DNA of 64,000 nucleotides, taken from NCBI RefSeq assembly GCF_000147695.2, contig NC_015958.1:2162001-2226000 (forward strand), in the 5' to 3' direction. Source of the stretch: Thermoanaerobacter wiegelii Rt8.B1. Its GTDB lineage: Bacteria; Bacillota; Thermoanaerobacteria; Thermoanaerobacterales; Thermoanaerobacteraceae. The position numbers and the translations under genes were made by a program. The notes under the pieces are model-generated. The model was not told the origin of the DNA and ran no database searches. It was given only the letters and a program-made list of their open reading frames with translations. Positions 1 to 8,057 of this stretch are shown here, one piece after another; positions within the stretch are counted from its first letter, which is position 1; each line of letters opens with the position of its first letter.

Positions 1-485
1 AAATAATAGGTGCCTAAAACTATAATGAGATTATACGTCACTATATAAAATATAGGCCCTAAAACACTTCCTCCAGAAGCAAGCCCCATCCCTATACTTA
101 ACAAGATTGGTATAAGCATACCAGGAATTAAAGAATCTCCTATTCCTGCTAAAGGACCCATTAATCCTACTTTAACACTTTGAATAGTTTCTTCATCAAC
201 ATCCTCTCCATTTGCTTTTGCTTCTTCTAATCCAGCCACAATACCATTTACTATACTGCCAATTTGAGGTTCTGTATTGTAAAAAGCGGAGTGTCTTTTT
301 AAAGCAGCTATTTGATCCTCTTTTTTGTCATATAATTTTTTTATGATTGGAATCATTGAATGACAAAATCCAAATGATTCTAATCTTTCAAAACTCATTG
401 AAGACAAATTGAAGAAAAGCCATCTCCACCATCCCGCGATTAAATCTTTCTTTTCGAGTTTCTTTACATTTGCACTATTGCTCAT
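1..485 (-). CDS. PTS mannose/fructose/sorbose family IID component (partial)
   Basis: This is the N-terminal part of the IID membrane subunit of a mannose-class phosphotransferase transporter; the C-terminus lies beyond the left edge. IID works with IIC as the sugar channel. The reading starts at an ATG at 485 and gives a cytoplasmic start (MSNSANVKKLEKKDL), then the hallmark stretch around residues 18-50 (WWRWLFFNLSSMSFERL, then GFCHSMIPIIKKLY). Further on come EPQIGSIVNGIVAGLEEA and GPLAGIGDSLIPG, typical of the family. The ATG overlaps the end of the IIC gene by 11 bases, so the two are translationally coupled. The substrate cannot be read from the sequence. Confidence 0.92.
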   Translation of the reverse strand, partial: MSNSANVKKLEKKDLIAGWWRWLFFNLSSMSFERLESFGFCHSMIPIIKKLYDKKEDQIAALKRHSAFYNTEPQIGSIVNGIVAGLEEAKANGEDVDEETIQSVKVGLMGPLAGIGDSLIPGMLIPILLSIGMGLASGGSVLGPIFYIVTYNLIIVLGTYY

Positions 486-1248
486 TTTCAATTGCCTCCT
501 TATTTGAGGAACTATATTTATAATGCATTACAGCAAAAGCAATACCTAACATAGCAAGTGCGACCATGTTCAATTTTAAGAAAACCACTGCTATAAAACC
601 AACAGCAAAGAATGCTAGCAAGGAGACATCTTTAACAACCTGTTTTAATAAAATACCAATACCAACTGCAGGTAACATACCGCCAAGAACACTCATAATA
701 TCAATAACAACTTTAGGTGTTGCAGTTACAAAATGCTGTATATATGGTGCTCCAAAATAAACCGCAATAAACGAAGGTATAAACCTCAAAAGAAAATTCG
801 TTATCTGCGGATAAACTGCATTTACTAATACAATTCCTCTAAAGTCACCCTTTTCCACAAATCTATCACCCATATGGGCATATACAGAATTTAATACCAT
901 CATGAAATTAAATACGATTGTTCCCGCAATACCAATTGTAGCAGCAAGTGTTACAGCAACTTTAGGGTCAGCACCTGATAATACACCAAGTGCAATTGCA
1001 GGATAAGCCACAAAATTAAGATCTGCCGGCATTGTACCTCCGGGTGTTATCAAAGCTATATATACTGCCTGTACAGCAACTCCTATTAAAATACCCTTTT
1101 GTACGTCTCCCAGTATTAGACCGACAATCATTCCCGAAACAAGAGGACGTGTTAGTGTATACCATCCGCCTGTTGTACCTAAGATCCACGGCGTACTCAA
1201 AGAACCAAGGTAGCAAAATATACCTATTAATATTGCCTTTAAAAGCAT
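475..1248 (-). CDS. PTS mannose/fructose/sorbose family IIC component
   Basis: This 257-residue polytopic membrane protein is the IIC subunit that, with IID, carries sugar across the membrane while IIB phosphorylates it. Visible family features are the ITPGGTMPADLNFVAYPAIALG segment around residues 67-90 and several long hydrophobic stretches. Length is normal for the family. A good Shine-Dalgarno (GGGAGG) precedes the ATG at 1248. It lies between the IIB gene (29 bases upstream) and the IID gene (overlapping downstream) in one leftward operon. Confidence 0.95.
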   Translation of the reverse strand: MLLKAILIGIFCYLGSLSTPWILGTTGGWYTLTRPLVSGMIVGLILGDVQKGILIGVAVQAVYIALITPGGTMPADLNFVAYPAIALGVLSGADPKVAVTLAATIGIAGTIVFNFMMVLNSVYAHMGDRFVEKGDFRGIVLVNAVYPQITNFLLRFIPSFIAVYFGAPYIQHFVTATPKVVIDIMSVLGGMLPAVGIGILLKQVVKDVSLLAFFAVGFIAVVFLKLNMVALAMLGIAFAVMHYKYSSSNKEAIENEQ

Positions 1249-1277
1249 TTCAAATCCTCCCTTTTAATTTTTTAATT

Positions 1278-1772
1278 TTATTTTTTTACAAACTCTTCTC
1301 TTATGTCACTCCATCTATACATTTTGCTGTCAGGTACAAGTTGAAATGTTATGTCTACCCCCCAATTATGCAATTGTTCACACGCTTCTATTTCTTCATA
1401 CGTCAGAGATGCATTTGGAGCAACATTTACTGTGTTTGGCCTCGCACTTGAGGGCCCATAAATTACTTCTTTTATAAAATCACACCCCCCTTCAATTAGT
1501 TTAAGTAAAGTAATGGGAGTTTTTACAATAATAAAGTAATTTTTTTGGGAATCCCTTGCTTCAATAATTTTAGGAATTGCATCTTTGATAGTATAAATAC
1601 TAGATTTTATGCCAGGAGGAGCGGCATTTTTCATAACCATAGAAAGAACTTTATCTGATGCTATTTTATCATCCACAGCAATTATTTCGTCGCATTTTTT
1701 CTCTCTCGCCCACCTTGTTACAATTTGTCCATGAATAACTCTATCATCCACTCTGACAAGTGTTATTGGCAT
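1278..1772 (-). CDS. PTS mannose/fructose/sorbose family IIB component
   Basis: This is the cytoplasmic IIB phosphocarrier of 164 residues. It takes phosphate from IIA on a histidine and passes it to the incoming sugar. The N-terminus MPITLVRVDDRVIHGQI carries the expected phospho-accepting His in the RxDxRxIHGQ motif at about residue 14. The length matches the family, where IIB is about 160 residues. It follows the IIA reading frame by about 35 bases and precedes IIC in the same operon. Confidence 0.95.
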   Translation of the reverse strand: MPITLVRVDDRVIHGQIVTRWAREKKCDEIIAVDDKIASDKVLSMVMKNAAPPGIKSSIYTIKDAIPKIIEARDSQKNYFIIVKTPITLLKLIEGGCDFIKEVIYGPSSARPNTVNVAPNASLTYEEIEACEQLHNWGVDITFQLVPDSKMYRWSDIREEFVKK

Positions 1773-1807
1773 TTTAATAACCCCCTCAATTATTCTATTG
1801 GCAATTT

Positions 1808-2205
1808 TTATATTTCAGGAGCAAAAATGCTTTCTTTACCTGTTTGTATAGCTATATTAACAAGTTCCTCCAAATTAGCAGTGTCTCTCATTGCAATTAT
1901 TTCTAAAAACATTGGTAAATTTAAACCAGAAATTACTCGTATATTTTTATTTGAATATTTTTTAATTGCAAGTTCTAAACTCACATTATATGGGCTACCA
2001 CCTTGTAAATCACACATTAGCAAAACTTCCTCACAGGTTATTAAGCCATCAATTGTTTTTTTAATTCAAAAGTAAATTTTTCAATTCCTTCCATATTTGA
2101 AAGCATCACCGTCTCAACGTTTTCAATATTCGGATAAATCATTTTTCCTGCGTCGAGAAGTCCTTCTGCTAATTTACCATGAGAAATCAATATAATTCCA
2201 ACCAT
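1808..2205 (-). pseudogene. PTS mannose-family IIA component, frameshifted in an A7 run
   Basis: IIA receives phosphate from HPr. Translation begins at the ATG at 2205 behind AAGGAG and gives MVGIILISHGKLAEGLL with the phospho-acceptor His at residue 9-10. After about 48 residues the frame runs into a stop, because the coding strand has TTA AAA AAA CAA (T7 at 2056-2062 on the plus strand). Adding one A, or slipping back one base, restores TIDGLITCEEVLLMCDLQGGSPYN and the normal C-terminus to 1808, about 132 residues in total. The DLQGGSPYN segment is the family signature. This may be a sequencing undercall, a true mutation, or recoding on a slippery A7. The rest of the operon is intact, which argues against long-standing decay. 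Confidence 0.8.
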
Positions 2206-2285
2206 AATTACTACTCCTTAATGTAATAATGTTATTTTGTTATAATGTTATATCTTTTTAGAATAAAAAACCCTCCTTTCTTTTT

Positions 2286-3020
2286 TCATTTTAATGTAAC
2301 AAAATACCTATACCTATCACCCCTATAGAAACATTCTGTATATTCAATCTGATTCTTCCTCTCATTAAAGGAAGTTCTTACTGTTTTTAGAACTGGATAC
2401 CCCACCTCCATTTCTAACAAATTAGCAATTTCTTTATCGGCAACAGTTGCTTCAATATACTCTATAGCTTCGGTAATTTTAATTCCATTTGTCTCTTCAA
2501 GAAGTTTGTATAAAGAACCATAATATAAATTATCATCAAGTGGAAGTTCAAGGAAATTTGGTAAATAAGTGTCAAATACAACAATCGGCTCATCATTTGC
2601 ACATCTTACTCTTTTTAATCTATATACCTTATCTCCTTCTTTAATATTAAGAGCTAACGCAACCTTTTTAGAAGCTTCTTGAATACTTATTTGCGCTATT
2701 GAAGTAGAAGGTTTTAATCCTCTCAAAATCATTTCATCTGTAAAACTTCTGATTCTTGATAACATCTCTTCAATTCTATGAGGTATTACAATAGTACCTT
2801 TTCCTCTCTTGCGAGATAAATATCCCTCTCCCACCAGCTCATTTATAGCTTGTCGTATAGTAATTCTGCTTACTTTAAATTGCTCTTGTAATTCTCTTTC
2901 TGAAGGAATTATATCACCTGGTTTATATTCACCAGTCTCAATTTTCTCTTTTAAAATCTGCTTGATTTGAAAATATAATGGCTGAGCGCCTTTGCTATAA
3001 TCTAACTTTGACTTAATCAC
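2286..3020 (-). CDS. GntR/HutC-family transcriptional regulator
   Basis: This is a 244-residue DNA-binding regulator that probably controls the adjoining PTS operon in response to a sugar or sugar phosphate. The N-terminal winged helix (LYFQIKQILKEKIETGEYKPGDIIPSERELQEQF, then VSRITIRQAINELVGEGYL) spans residues 15-75. The remainder is a UTRA effector-binding domain (RLKRVRCANDEPIVVFDTYLP near residue 140, and YTECFYRGDRYRYF at the C-terminus). The start is GTG at 3020. It lies 80 bases upstream of the IIA start on the same strand and may be co-transcribed with it. A palindrome at 3100-3113 is a plausible autoregulatory operator. Confidence 0.93.
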   Translation of the reverse strand: MIKSKLDYSKGAQPLYFQIKQILKEKIETGEYKPGDIIPSERELQEQFKVSRITIRQAINELVGEGYLSRKRGKGTIVIPHRIEEMLSRIRSFTDEMILRGLKPSTSIAQISIQEASKKVALALNIKEGDKVYRLKRVRCANDEPIVVFDTYLPNFLELPLDDNLYYGSLYKLLEETNGIKITEAIEYIEATVADKEIANLLEMEVGYPVLKTVRTSFNERKNQIEYTECFYRGDRYRYFVTLK

Positions 3021-3099
3021 AGTATCGCCTCTTTACATGTTATGTTGAAATTATATAAAATCCCATGTTTTCAACCCAAATGTTTTAAAAAAATTAATT

Positions 3100-3113
3100 A
3101 AGTCTATAGACTT
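3100..3113. promoter_or_regulatory. Candidate GntR/HutC operator palindrome
   Basis: AAGTCTATAGACTT is a perfect 14-bp palindrome about 80 bases upstream of the GTG of the GntR-type regulator. HutC-subfamily regulators (NagR/DasR type) bind GTCTAGAC-like palindromes, so this fits an operator for the adjacent gene. The binding role is inference. Confidence 0.5.
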
Positions 3114-3196
3114 GTGCAAAATCCAAAAGCCTTCATTTAAGCCACTTTGTAGACATACTTTTTCACTATCACTCTTGAATTTTTTATCTTTTATGT

Positions 3197-3720
3197 AGGA
3201 TTTCCCCTCCCATTTGTCGAATTATTATATATACACTATAAAAAATTTTTTTAAGGAGGAGGAAATCCTACATGTACCAACTTCAATTACTTTTAAATAT
3301 ACCTGAGCTTTTTACCTCTCAGTCTAAAATTGATTTCTATTCTTCTATGTTTAAAAATCTTGACCTATCTTCAATACCTGAATTCCCTTCCTCTAATCAT
3401 GGACGTAAGGGTTATTCTCATCATGGAATGTTTAGAGTTTTTATTGTTATTAAGCTCTAAGATTTGGTACAATTTCTGACCTTTTAGATTATCTCCGCAA
3501 CAATCTTATCATTGCTCATCTTTATGGCTTCGATATTTCTAAACCTCTTCCTTCTTAATGGATTTTTCGCCGTTTTATTAATGAGTTCTCTCATGATTAT
3601 TTGACCTCTATCTTTCAAAATCAGGTCAATATCCTCAAAAATATGGGCATTATCGCCATCCAGGCAGTAGCAATAGCCATTCCTGCCGTAATTACTGTTG
3701 AAATAACATTCCAAATTTCT
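3197..3720 (+). pseudogene. Degenerate DDE transposase remnant (DUF772/IS1182- or IS5-like N-terminus)
   Basis: A decayed N-terminal portion of a transposase begins at the ATG at 3272 (MYQLQLLLNIPELFTSQSKI) behind a strong AAGGAGGAGG. The frame breaks at 3460. It resumes as FGTISDLLDYLRNNLIIAHL in another frame, meets a further stop near 3557, and continues as FRRFINEFSHDYLTSIFQNQ. GRKGYSHHGMFR and the LDYLRNN segment resemble DUF772-type transposase N-termini. No catalytic core remains. An inverted repeat in the leader (TGTAGGATTTCC near 3195-3210 with GGAAATCCTACA near 3261-3273) would pair over the ribosome binding site. Confidence 0.6.
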
Positions 3721-3882
3721 GTATTTTAAATTATTACTCCTTCATTACTAGATTTTAAATATATGTTTTAAGACCATTCTGACTTATAAAAATATCATTC
3801 TTTCTTTGCATTTTATTTAATAATTCTTCAGTAATGTTTTCATAATTATTTGCAGAACTTAATATATCATCGGCAAACTGAT

Positions 3883-4536
3883 TCAAATATTTTGCAAAGA
3901 TACTATTTTTTTGTTGAAATTATTTAATTCGTCATTCCAGTTGTCTTTTACTTCATTGTAAGCCAATTGACAGCCTATTAAACCACCATAAAAATTAATA
4001 ATTTTCTCATCCGAATAGTTTTTTTGACGCAAGTTAAAACCTTTTTCTATCGGCTTTGGTTTTTTAATTTTATTTTCTCCATATAATTCATTATTTTCAT
4101 GTATGTTTTTAATCACATCTATTAAATCAAGTAATCTAGATTTTATAATAGAAAATTTTATTTTATTATTTTTATGATAGTCAATATACTGCTTGTAATT
4201 AACAATTGCTTCACTCAAGAAGAGATATTCCGCATATCCTAAAAAATTAGTATAACCATATTTTGCTATTATAGTTTTCTCAATATCATGGTGAATTAAT
4301 TCATGGTCAAGAGTATAGGAAATACAATCATATAGAGTAAAATCACAAAATTTATTGTCTTTTGCTATTTTTATACATTTATCGTATAATTCTTTTACTT
4401 GTGGCAAGTAGACTCTTATTAAATTATTGTTATATGTTCCACAAGAATTACCATTTTCATCTATTATTTCAAAATGGACAAAAGGATAATTTTCTTCGTA
4501 TAAACCCAATATTTTTTCTGTATTGATGTTATCCAT
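3883..4536 (-). CDS. Putative HExxH metallopeptidase-like protein, C-terminus probably frameshifted
   Basis: I do not recognise this 217-residue protein. A helical region contains DHELIHHDIEKTI at about residues 100-112, which includes HExxH, the minimal zinc-binding motif of zincin peptidases. No third ligand can be assigned. The ATG at 4536 is chosen because GGAAGGAG lies 11 bases upstream; a longer TTG start would place that ribosome binding site inside the gene. The frame ends at a TGA just after an A7 run (T7 at 3906-3912 on the plus strand). One extra A would add about 50 residues (NSIFAKYLNQFADDILSSAN and onward) to a stop at 3755, and that tail looks like real protein. No signal peptide is visible. 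Confidence 0.6.
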   Translation of the reverse strand: MDNINTEKILGLYEENYPFVHFEIIDENGNSCGTYNNNLIRVYLPQVKELYDKCIKIAKDNKFCDFTLYDCISYTLDHELIHHDIEKTIIAKYGYTNFLGYAEYLFLSEAIVNYKQYIDYHKNNKIKFSIIKSRLLDLIDVIKNIHENNELYGENKIKKPKPIEKGFNLRQKNYSDEKIINFYGGLIGCQLAYNEVKDNWNDELNNFNKKIVSLQNI

Positions 4537-4602
4537 TTTTAAAACAACTCCTTCCAAATAAGTTTATATTTTACTTTTACAATAAAATACATATGGGATA
4601 AC

Positions 4603-4720
4603 CTATTTTGTTTTGTTGTACCATGGATCTCCTGGAATATGGTATATCTTCTCTCCTTTGCTGTTGATATTGCCTTTAATTAAGCTCCTACCGCTGCTGT
4701 CTACATATATACGGCAGGCT
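4603..4720 (-). pseudogene. Out-of-frame C-terminal tail of the MBL lipoprotein
   Basis: This reading frame encodes the surface-protein tail SLIKGNINSKGEKIYHIPGD, then PWYNKTK. It belongs to the end of the MBL lipoprotein upstream but is displaced by a small indel near 4710-4745. It is listed separately because automatic annotation would call it an independent short protein, which it very probably is not. Confidence 0.6.
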
Positions 4721-5791
4721 TTGAAAAGTTTTTGACGAAGATGTACTTGATGTACTGCTGTTTCCACTGCTGCCGGCTGTGTAATCTCCCGGTTTAACAT
4801 TGAATGAAATTGTCCTGCCGTCGCTTACTGCAACTACTGTTCCGCATTCATCCGTCCTGTATACTGTTACACCAAGAGATTTGAGTTTTTCCATTGTTTC
4901 TTTGTGAGGATGACCGTAATCATTATTCTTACCAACTGAAATTACAGCATATTTTGGACTGACTGCTTTTAAAAATACCCATGTTGTAGCTGAAGAGCTT
5001 CCATGATGTCCTACTTTTAATACGTCTGCTTTTAAATCATATCCTTTGCTGAGCATTTCCTCTTCAGACTGGGCACTTGCATCTCCTGTAAATAGAAAAG
5101 AGGTATTTCCGTATGTGAGCTTTATTACCGCACTATAATTGTTTAAATCATCATAAGATGTATTATTAGGTGCAATCATTTTTGCAGTTACATCGCTACC
5201 AAGGTCAAATGCAACTCCAGCTTTTGCAATATTTATTGAAAGTCCCTTTGCTTTTGCTGCTCTTAAAACATCTTCAAAAGTTTTTGTGGTTGTTGTTACT
5301 TTAGGCATGTAAAATTTGCCTATTTGAAAGTTTTCTATTACTGCCGGTATACCACCTATATGGTCCGCATGAGGGTGTGTACCGACAAGTATGTCTATTT
5401 TATTGATTCCACGACTTTTTATGAAGTCCACTACTCTGCTGCCCATTTCAGGAACTCCTGCATCTATTAACATTGTTTTACCTGATGGTGTTTGAATGAA
5501 TATGCTGTCGCCCTGTCCCATGCCTATAAAGCTTGCTGTGAGTTTGCCTGACACTGAAGTATTTGTGCTTTTATTAGACTGCTGCTGTGCTGCCTGATTG
5601 GTTTCCTGCGTATTTGTTTGTTGTGTCTGGACAGCATTCACTTGCTGTGTTTGTATTGACGTTGATTGTTGGTCTATGTTTGTTGTACCTGAGCAGCCTG
5701 CAAAGGAAAATAGGAGAAGAATGAAAATTAAAAGCAGTGAGAGTAATCTCTTCTTCAACGTGGTTTGTTGTTTCCTCCTATATTTATTCAT
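4688..5791 (-). CDS. Secreted metallo-beta-lactamase-fold lipoprotein (ComEC/Rec2-like domain), C-terminus frameshifted
   Basis: This exported hydrolase resembles the extracellular MBL domain of ComEC. It has a basic start, a hydrophobic segment and a lipobox ending in FAGC at about residue 33, then a Ser/Thr/Gln-rich linker. The MBL domain has THPHADHIGG (the metal-binding HxHxDH) near residue 150 and GHHGSSSATT near residue 255. The C-terminus runs out in the wrong frame (LPYICRQQR). In another frame down to 4603 lies YVDSSGRSLIKGNINSKGEK, then IYHIPGDPWYNKT, a tail often seen on such proteins. One extra A in an A5 run plus a TA dinucleotide change would join them. The start overlaps the end of a degenerate DUF3006 gene. 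Confidence 0.8.
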   Translation of the reverse strand: MNKYRRKQQTTLKKRLLSLLLIFILLLFSFAGCSGTTNIDQQSTSIQTQQVNAVQTQQTNTQETNQAAQQQSNKSTNTSVSGKLTASFIGMGQGDSIFIQTPSGKTMLIDAGVPEMGSRVVDFIKSRGINKIDILVGTHPHADHIGGIPAVIENFQIGKFYMPKVTTTTKTFEDVLRAAKAKGLSINIAKAGVAFDLGSDVTAKMIAPNNTSYDDLNNYSAVIKLTYGNTSFLFTGDASAQSEEEMLSKGYDLKADVLKVGHHGSSSATTWVFLKAVSPKYAVISVGKNNDYGHPHKETMEKLKSLGVTVYRTDECGTVVAVSDGRTISFNVKPGDYTAGSSGNSSTSSTSSSKTFQSLPYICRQQR

Positions 5792-5951
5792 CTACAAATA
5801 AATATTTTGCAAGGTCCTCAACAGTTTTTTGCACTTCTTAGTTTCTTCAATTTTCATTTCTACATTGAATTTAAATACATCGCTTTCTTTGCGTCCTTGG
5901 GAAGAAGCTCTTTTGGAAAGGTAAAGAATTTTACTTCGTATTCAATCGTTT
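5784..5951 (-). pseudogene. Degenerate DUF3006 gene
   Basis: Three reading frames together spell a DUF3006-like protein closely related to the intact copy at 7139-7390: EYEVKFFTFPKELLPKDAK, then ESDVFKFNVEMKIEETKKCK, then TVEDLAKYLFVDE. The breaks again fall at short A-runs. Its stop overlaps the ATG of the MBL lipoprotein. The intact DUF3006 gene sits about 1.3 kb upstream, so the pair looks like a small duplication. Confidence 0.6.
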
Positions 5952-6105
5952 CTCAGTAACCTTCGAATTAGTTTATGATGTAAAGTTCAGGTATACTTCG
6001 TGACAGCTGAGACACCATATTATTAATTTCCTTTATTCCGATCATTAGTACCCGATCCCAATCATGTTTAATTCCCGACCGCAGCTGAACTTGTAACGCA
6101 GCATA

Positions 6106-7110
6106 TCACTTTTCTTCTTTTTGTTTATTCAACATCTCTAATACATTCTTTACTAAATTTCTATAATGCTCTACTAGTCTATAATTTTCTTTTTCCCATG
6201 GGTTAGGTTTATCATATTGAATAATCTGCCTTAAATAATCTCTTTTAGCAATTCCAATCTCTCTAGAAATGGTGGTCAATATAATACCTGCCTGTGTATC
6301 GTTTTCGGCTTCTTTTCTTTTAAGTAATTCTTTTTTTATCATTTCTCTATTTACAAACTTGTGCTCCAAACACAGAGGAAATAGTATTTCCCTTATTCGA
6401 CGAGGAGTAATTCTATTCTCTGACAAATAGTTAATCAGCAGCTCTCTAAGTTCATCTTCGTTGTATTTCCCAGGTTCGTCGGACATTAAAATTTCAAGCT
6501 GTCTTTTTCTAATTCTTTCTTTTTCGATCTCTTCCGGTATTATTACTGTTCGGGCGATAAGCTCTTCGCCATTCTTTGTTTTTACATATTTCAAAATGAC
6601 TGCATTGATACTAACTCCATAATTATTTGAAAGCCATTCAATCATTCTTTGTAACGATTCCTCAATCAAAAAACCGACAAGAAGAACTCTTTGCGTCTTA
6701 TTTATAGTTAAATCTTCCAGATCAATTTCTTCAAATTTCTCACTGAGGTAATCTTCTAAACTTTGGCCAGTATATTTAGTACATATCTCGCTAAGCTTAT
6801 CAACATCCCATGAAGAAACATCTGAGGCATAATCAATGGCTTGTGTTAGTACATCTCTTGGGAGTTTATCTCTTTTTAATTCGATCACAACAAGATTTCC
6901 TGATTTATCTATACCAAGAAAATCCATTGGGTCTGATTTTGTTGGCACCTGTTCCCCTATAATTAATACATCTTCACCAAGGATTTTGGGATTGCTTTTA
7001 ATCCATTTTTCAAGGTCTTCTATTTCTTTACGTCCTGCTTCAACCATTGTTGTTTCAATAGGCTCCAAATTGCCGTTAATAATCTGCCACACTTTTATTT
7101 CCGTCGCCAT
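6106..7110 (-). CDS. NucS/DUF91-like PD-(D/E)xK endonuclease-family protein
   Basis: This 334-residue protein has an N-terminal nuclease-like domain. WQIINGNLEPI opens it, LEKWIKSNPKILGEDVLIIG follows at residues 30-50, and DFLGIDKSGNLVVIELKRDK near residues 62-82 has the D-x(n)-ExK arrangement of PD-(D/E)xK nucleases. This resembles the EndoMS/NucS and DUF91 families. The C-terminal half is helical and charged, of unknown role. The ATG at 7110 is preferred over upstream starts because those overlap the coding end of the DUF3006 gene. Mismatch repair or restriction is possible; neither can be assigned from sequence. Confidence 0.7.
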   Translation of the reverse strand: MATEIKVWQIINGNLEPIETTMVEAGRKEIEDLEKWIKSNPKILGEDVLIIGEQVPTKSDPMDFLGIDKSGNLVVIELKRDKLPRDVLTQAIDYASDVSSWDVDKLSEICTKYTGQSLEDYLSEKFEEIDLEDLTINKTQRVLLVGFLIEESLQRMIEWLSNNYGVSINAVILKYVKTKNGEELIARTVIIPEEIEKERIRKRQLEILMSDEPGKYNEDELRELLINYLSENRITPRRIREILFPLCLEHKFVNREMIKKELLKRKEAENDTQAGIILTTISREIGIAKRDYLRQIIQYDKPNPWEKENYRLVEHYRNLVKNVLEMLNKQKEEK

Positions 7111-7138
7111 ACATCCACCCCATTTCAAATCCACCGAT

Positions 7139-7390
7139 TTACTCGTCGGTGAAAAGTTCCTTCGCAAGGCCTTCAATAGCCTTTTTACACTTCTCAGTCT
7201 CTTCAATGTCTATTTCTACATTGAATTTAAGTATATCGCCTTCTTTTACTTCTTTGGGAAGAAGTTCTTTGGGAAAGTTAAAAAATTGTTCTCCATATTC
7301 GATTACTACCCAACCTTCTTCAAAGCGGTCTATAATGCACAGTTTTTGCGTTCTTTCAGGCACTCCTAATGCCTCCTTCTCCTTGTTCAT
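7139..7390 (-). CDS. DUF3006 domain-containing protein
   Basis: This intact 83-residue protein reads CIIDRFEEGWVVIEYGEQFF, then NFPKELLPKEVKEGDILKF, ending IEGLAKELFTDE. This is the usual small beta-rich DUF3006 protein often encoded beside secreted MBL-fold hydrolases. Its function is not established. It is followed at once by the NucS-like gene. A decayed paralogue lies at 5784-5951 directly before the MBL lipoprotein, so this copy may be the original partner displaced by duplication. Confidence 0.8.
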   Translation of the reverse strand: MNKEKEALGVPERTQKLCIIDRFEEGWVVIEYGEQFFNFPKELLPKEVKEGDILKFNVEIDIEETEKCKKAIEGLAKELFTDE

Positions 7391-7671
7391 CTACCACTAT
7401 TGACCACATCGGAAGTTTGTATAATATGGGCTAATAAGAAAATGAGCCTGCAAATTCAATAAGAAGTGTAAAAATCCATCTAATAACCTCTGCTGTTTAT
7501 TAGAAGCTTAACTTTGTTTTATTTAAGTATATTTTACCTCGAAAATTTTGCTTACAAGCCTTGTAGTACTTAGCGAGAGAATCGGTTGTAATAAAAGTAC
7601 CTGATTTTATTTACAAAAAGTTTCTTATTATTTGAAACTAGCTAGCCAGTATCTTTACTCCAATTAAAAAA

Positions 7672-8057
7672 CTACAAATTAATTGTTAGTAAACATAAGT
7701 TTATTAAAGCAATCATTCTATAAAAGAGATAATCAATTTGCTGTAAAGATTCTATTTGAATTTTATCAATTTCAAAATGTCTTATTTGATACTCATTACA
7801 TATACGTGTTAAAATTTTGAATTCCTCCTCTAAAAGAGCATCAAATTTTGCTGTTTTACCAGCTACTTTTTTAATTAACTTTGTGACAGATTCTTTTTTG
7901 TCATCTGTATAAAACGTTTTTAGTCTTTCAAATGCATCCCATATTTTTTCTAAAGCCATTATCCTGTCTTCTTGTCTTGGTTTTTTAATTTTTGTTACAG
8001 CAATATCTATTAATTCATTTAATCTATCGTCATGAGTTCTAACTTTTAAATTATCAA
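7672..8057 (-). pseudogene. 3' fragment of a larger gene (possibly abortive-infection-like)
   Basis: An open frame runs from about 8055 to the stop at 7672 and encodes ILIDNLKVRTHDDRLNELID, then KPRQEDRIMALEKIWDAFER, then KIQIESLQQIDYLFYRMI. There is no start signal; the frame begins at the junction with the truncated beta-lactamase gene. It is therefore the C-terminal part of a larger gene whose 5' end was lost. The composition is reminiscent of C-termini of some abortive-infection/HEPN-type proteins, but that is a weak impression. Confidence 0.5.

Noticed and set aside
3484-3714. Minus-strand 76-codon open frame
   Set aside because: It lies opposite the decayed transposase, has no ribosome binding site and the protein reads as low-complexity; it is a shadow frame.
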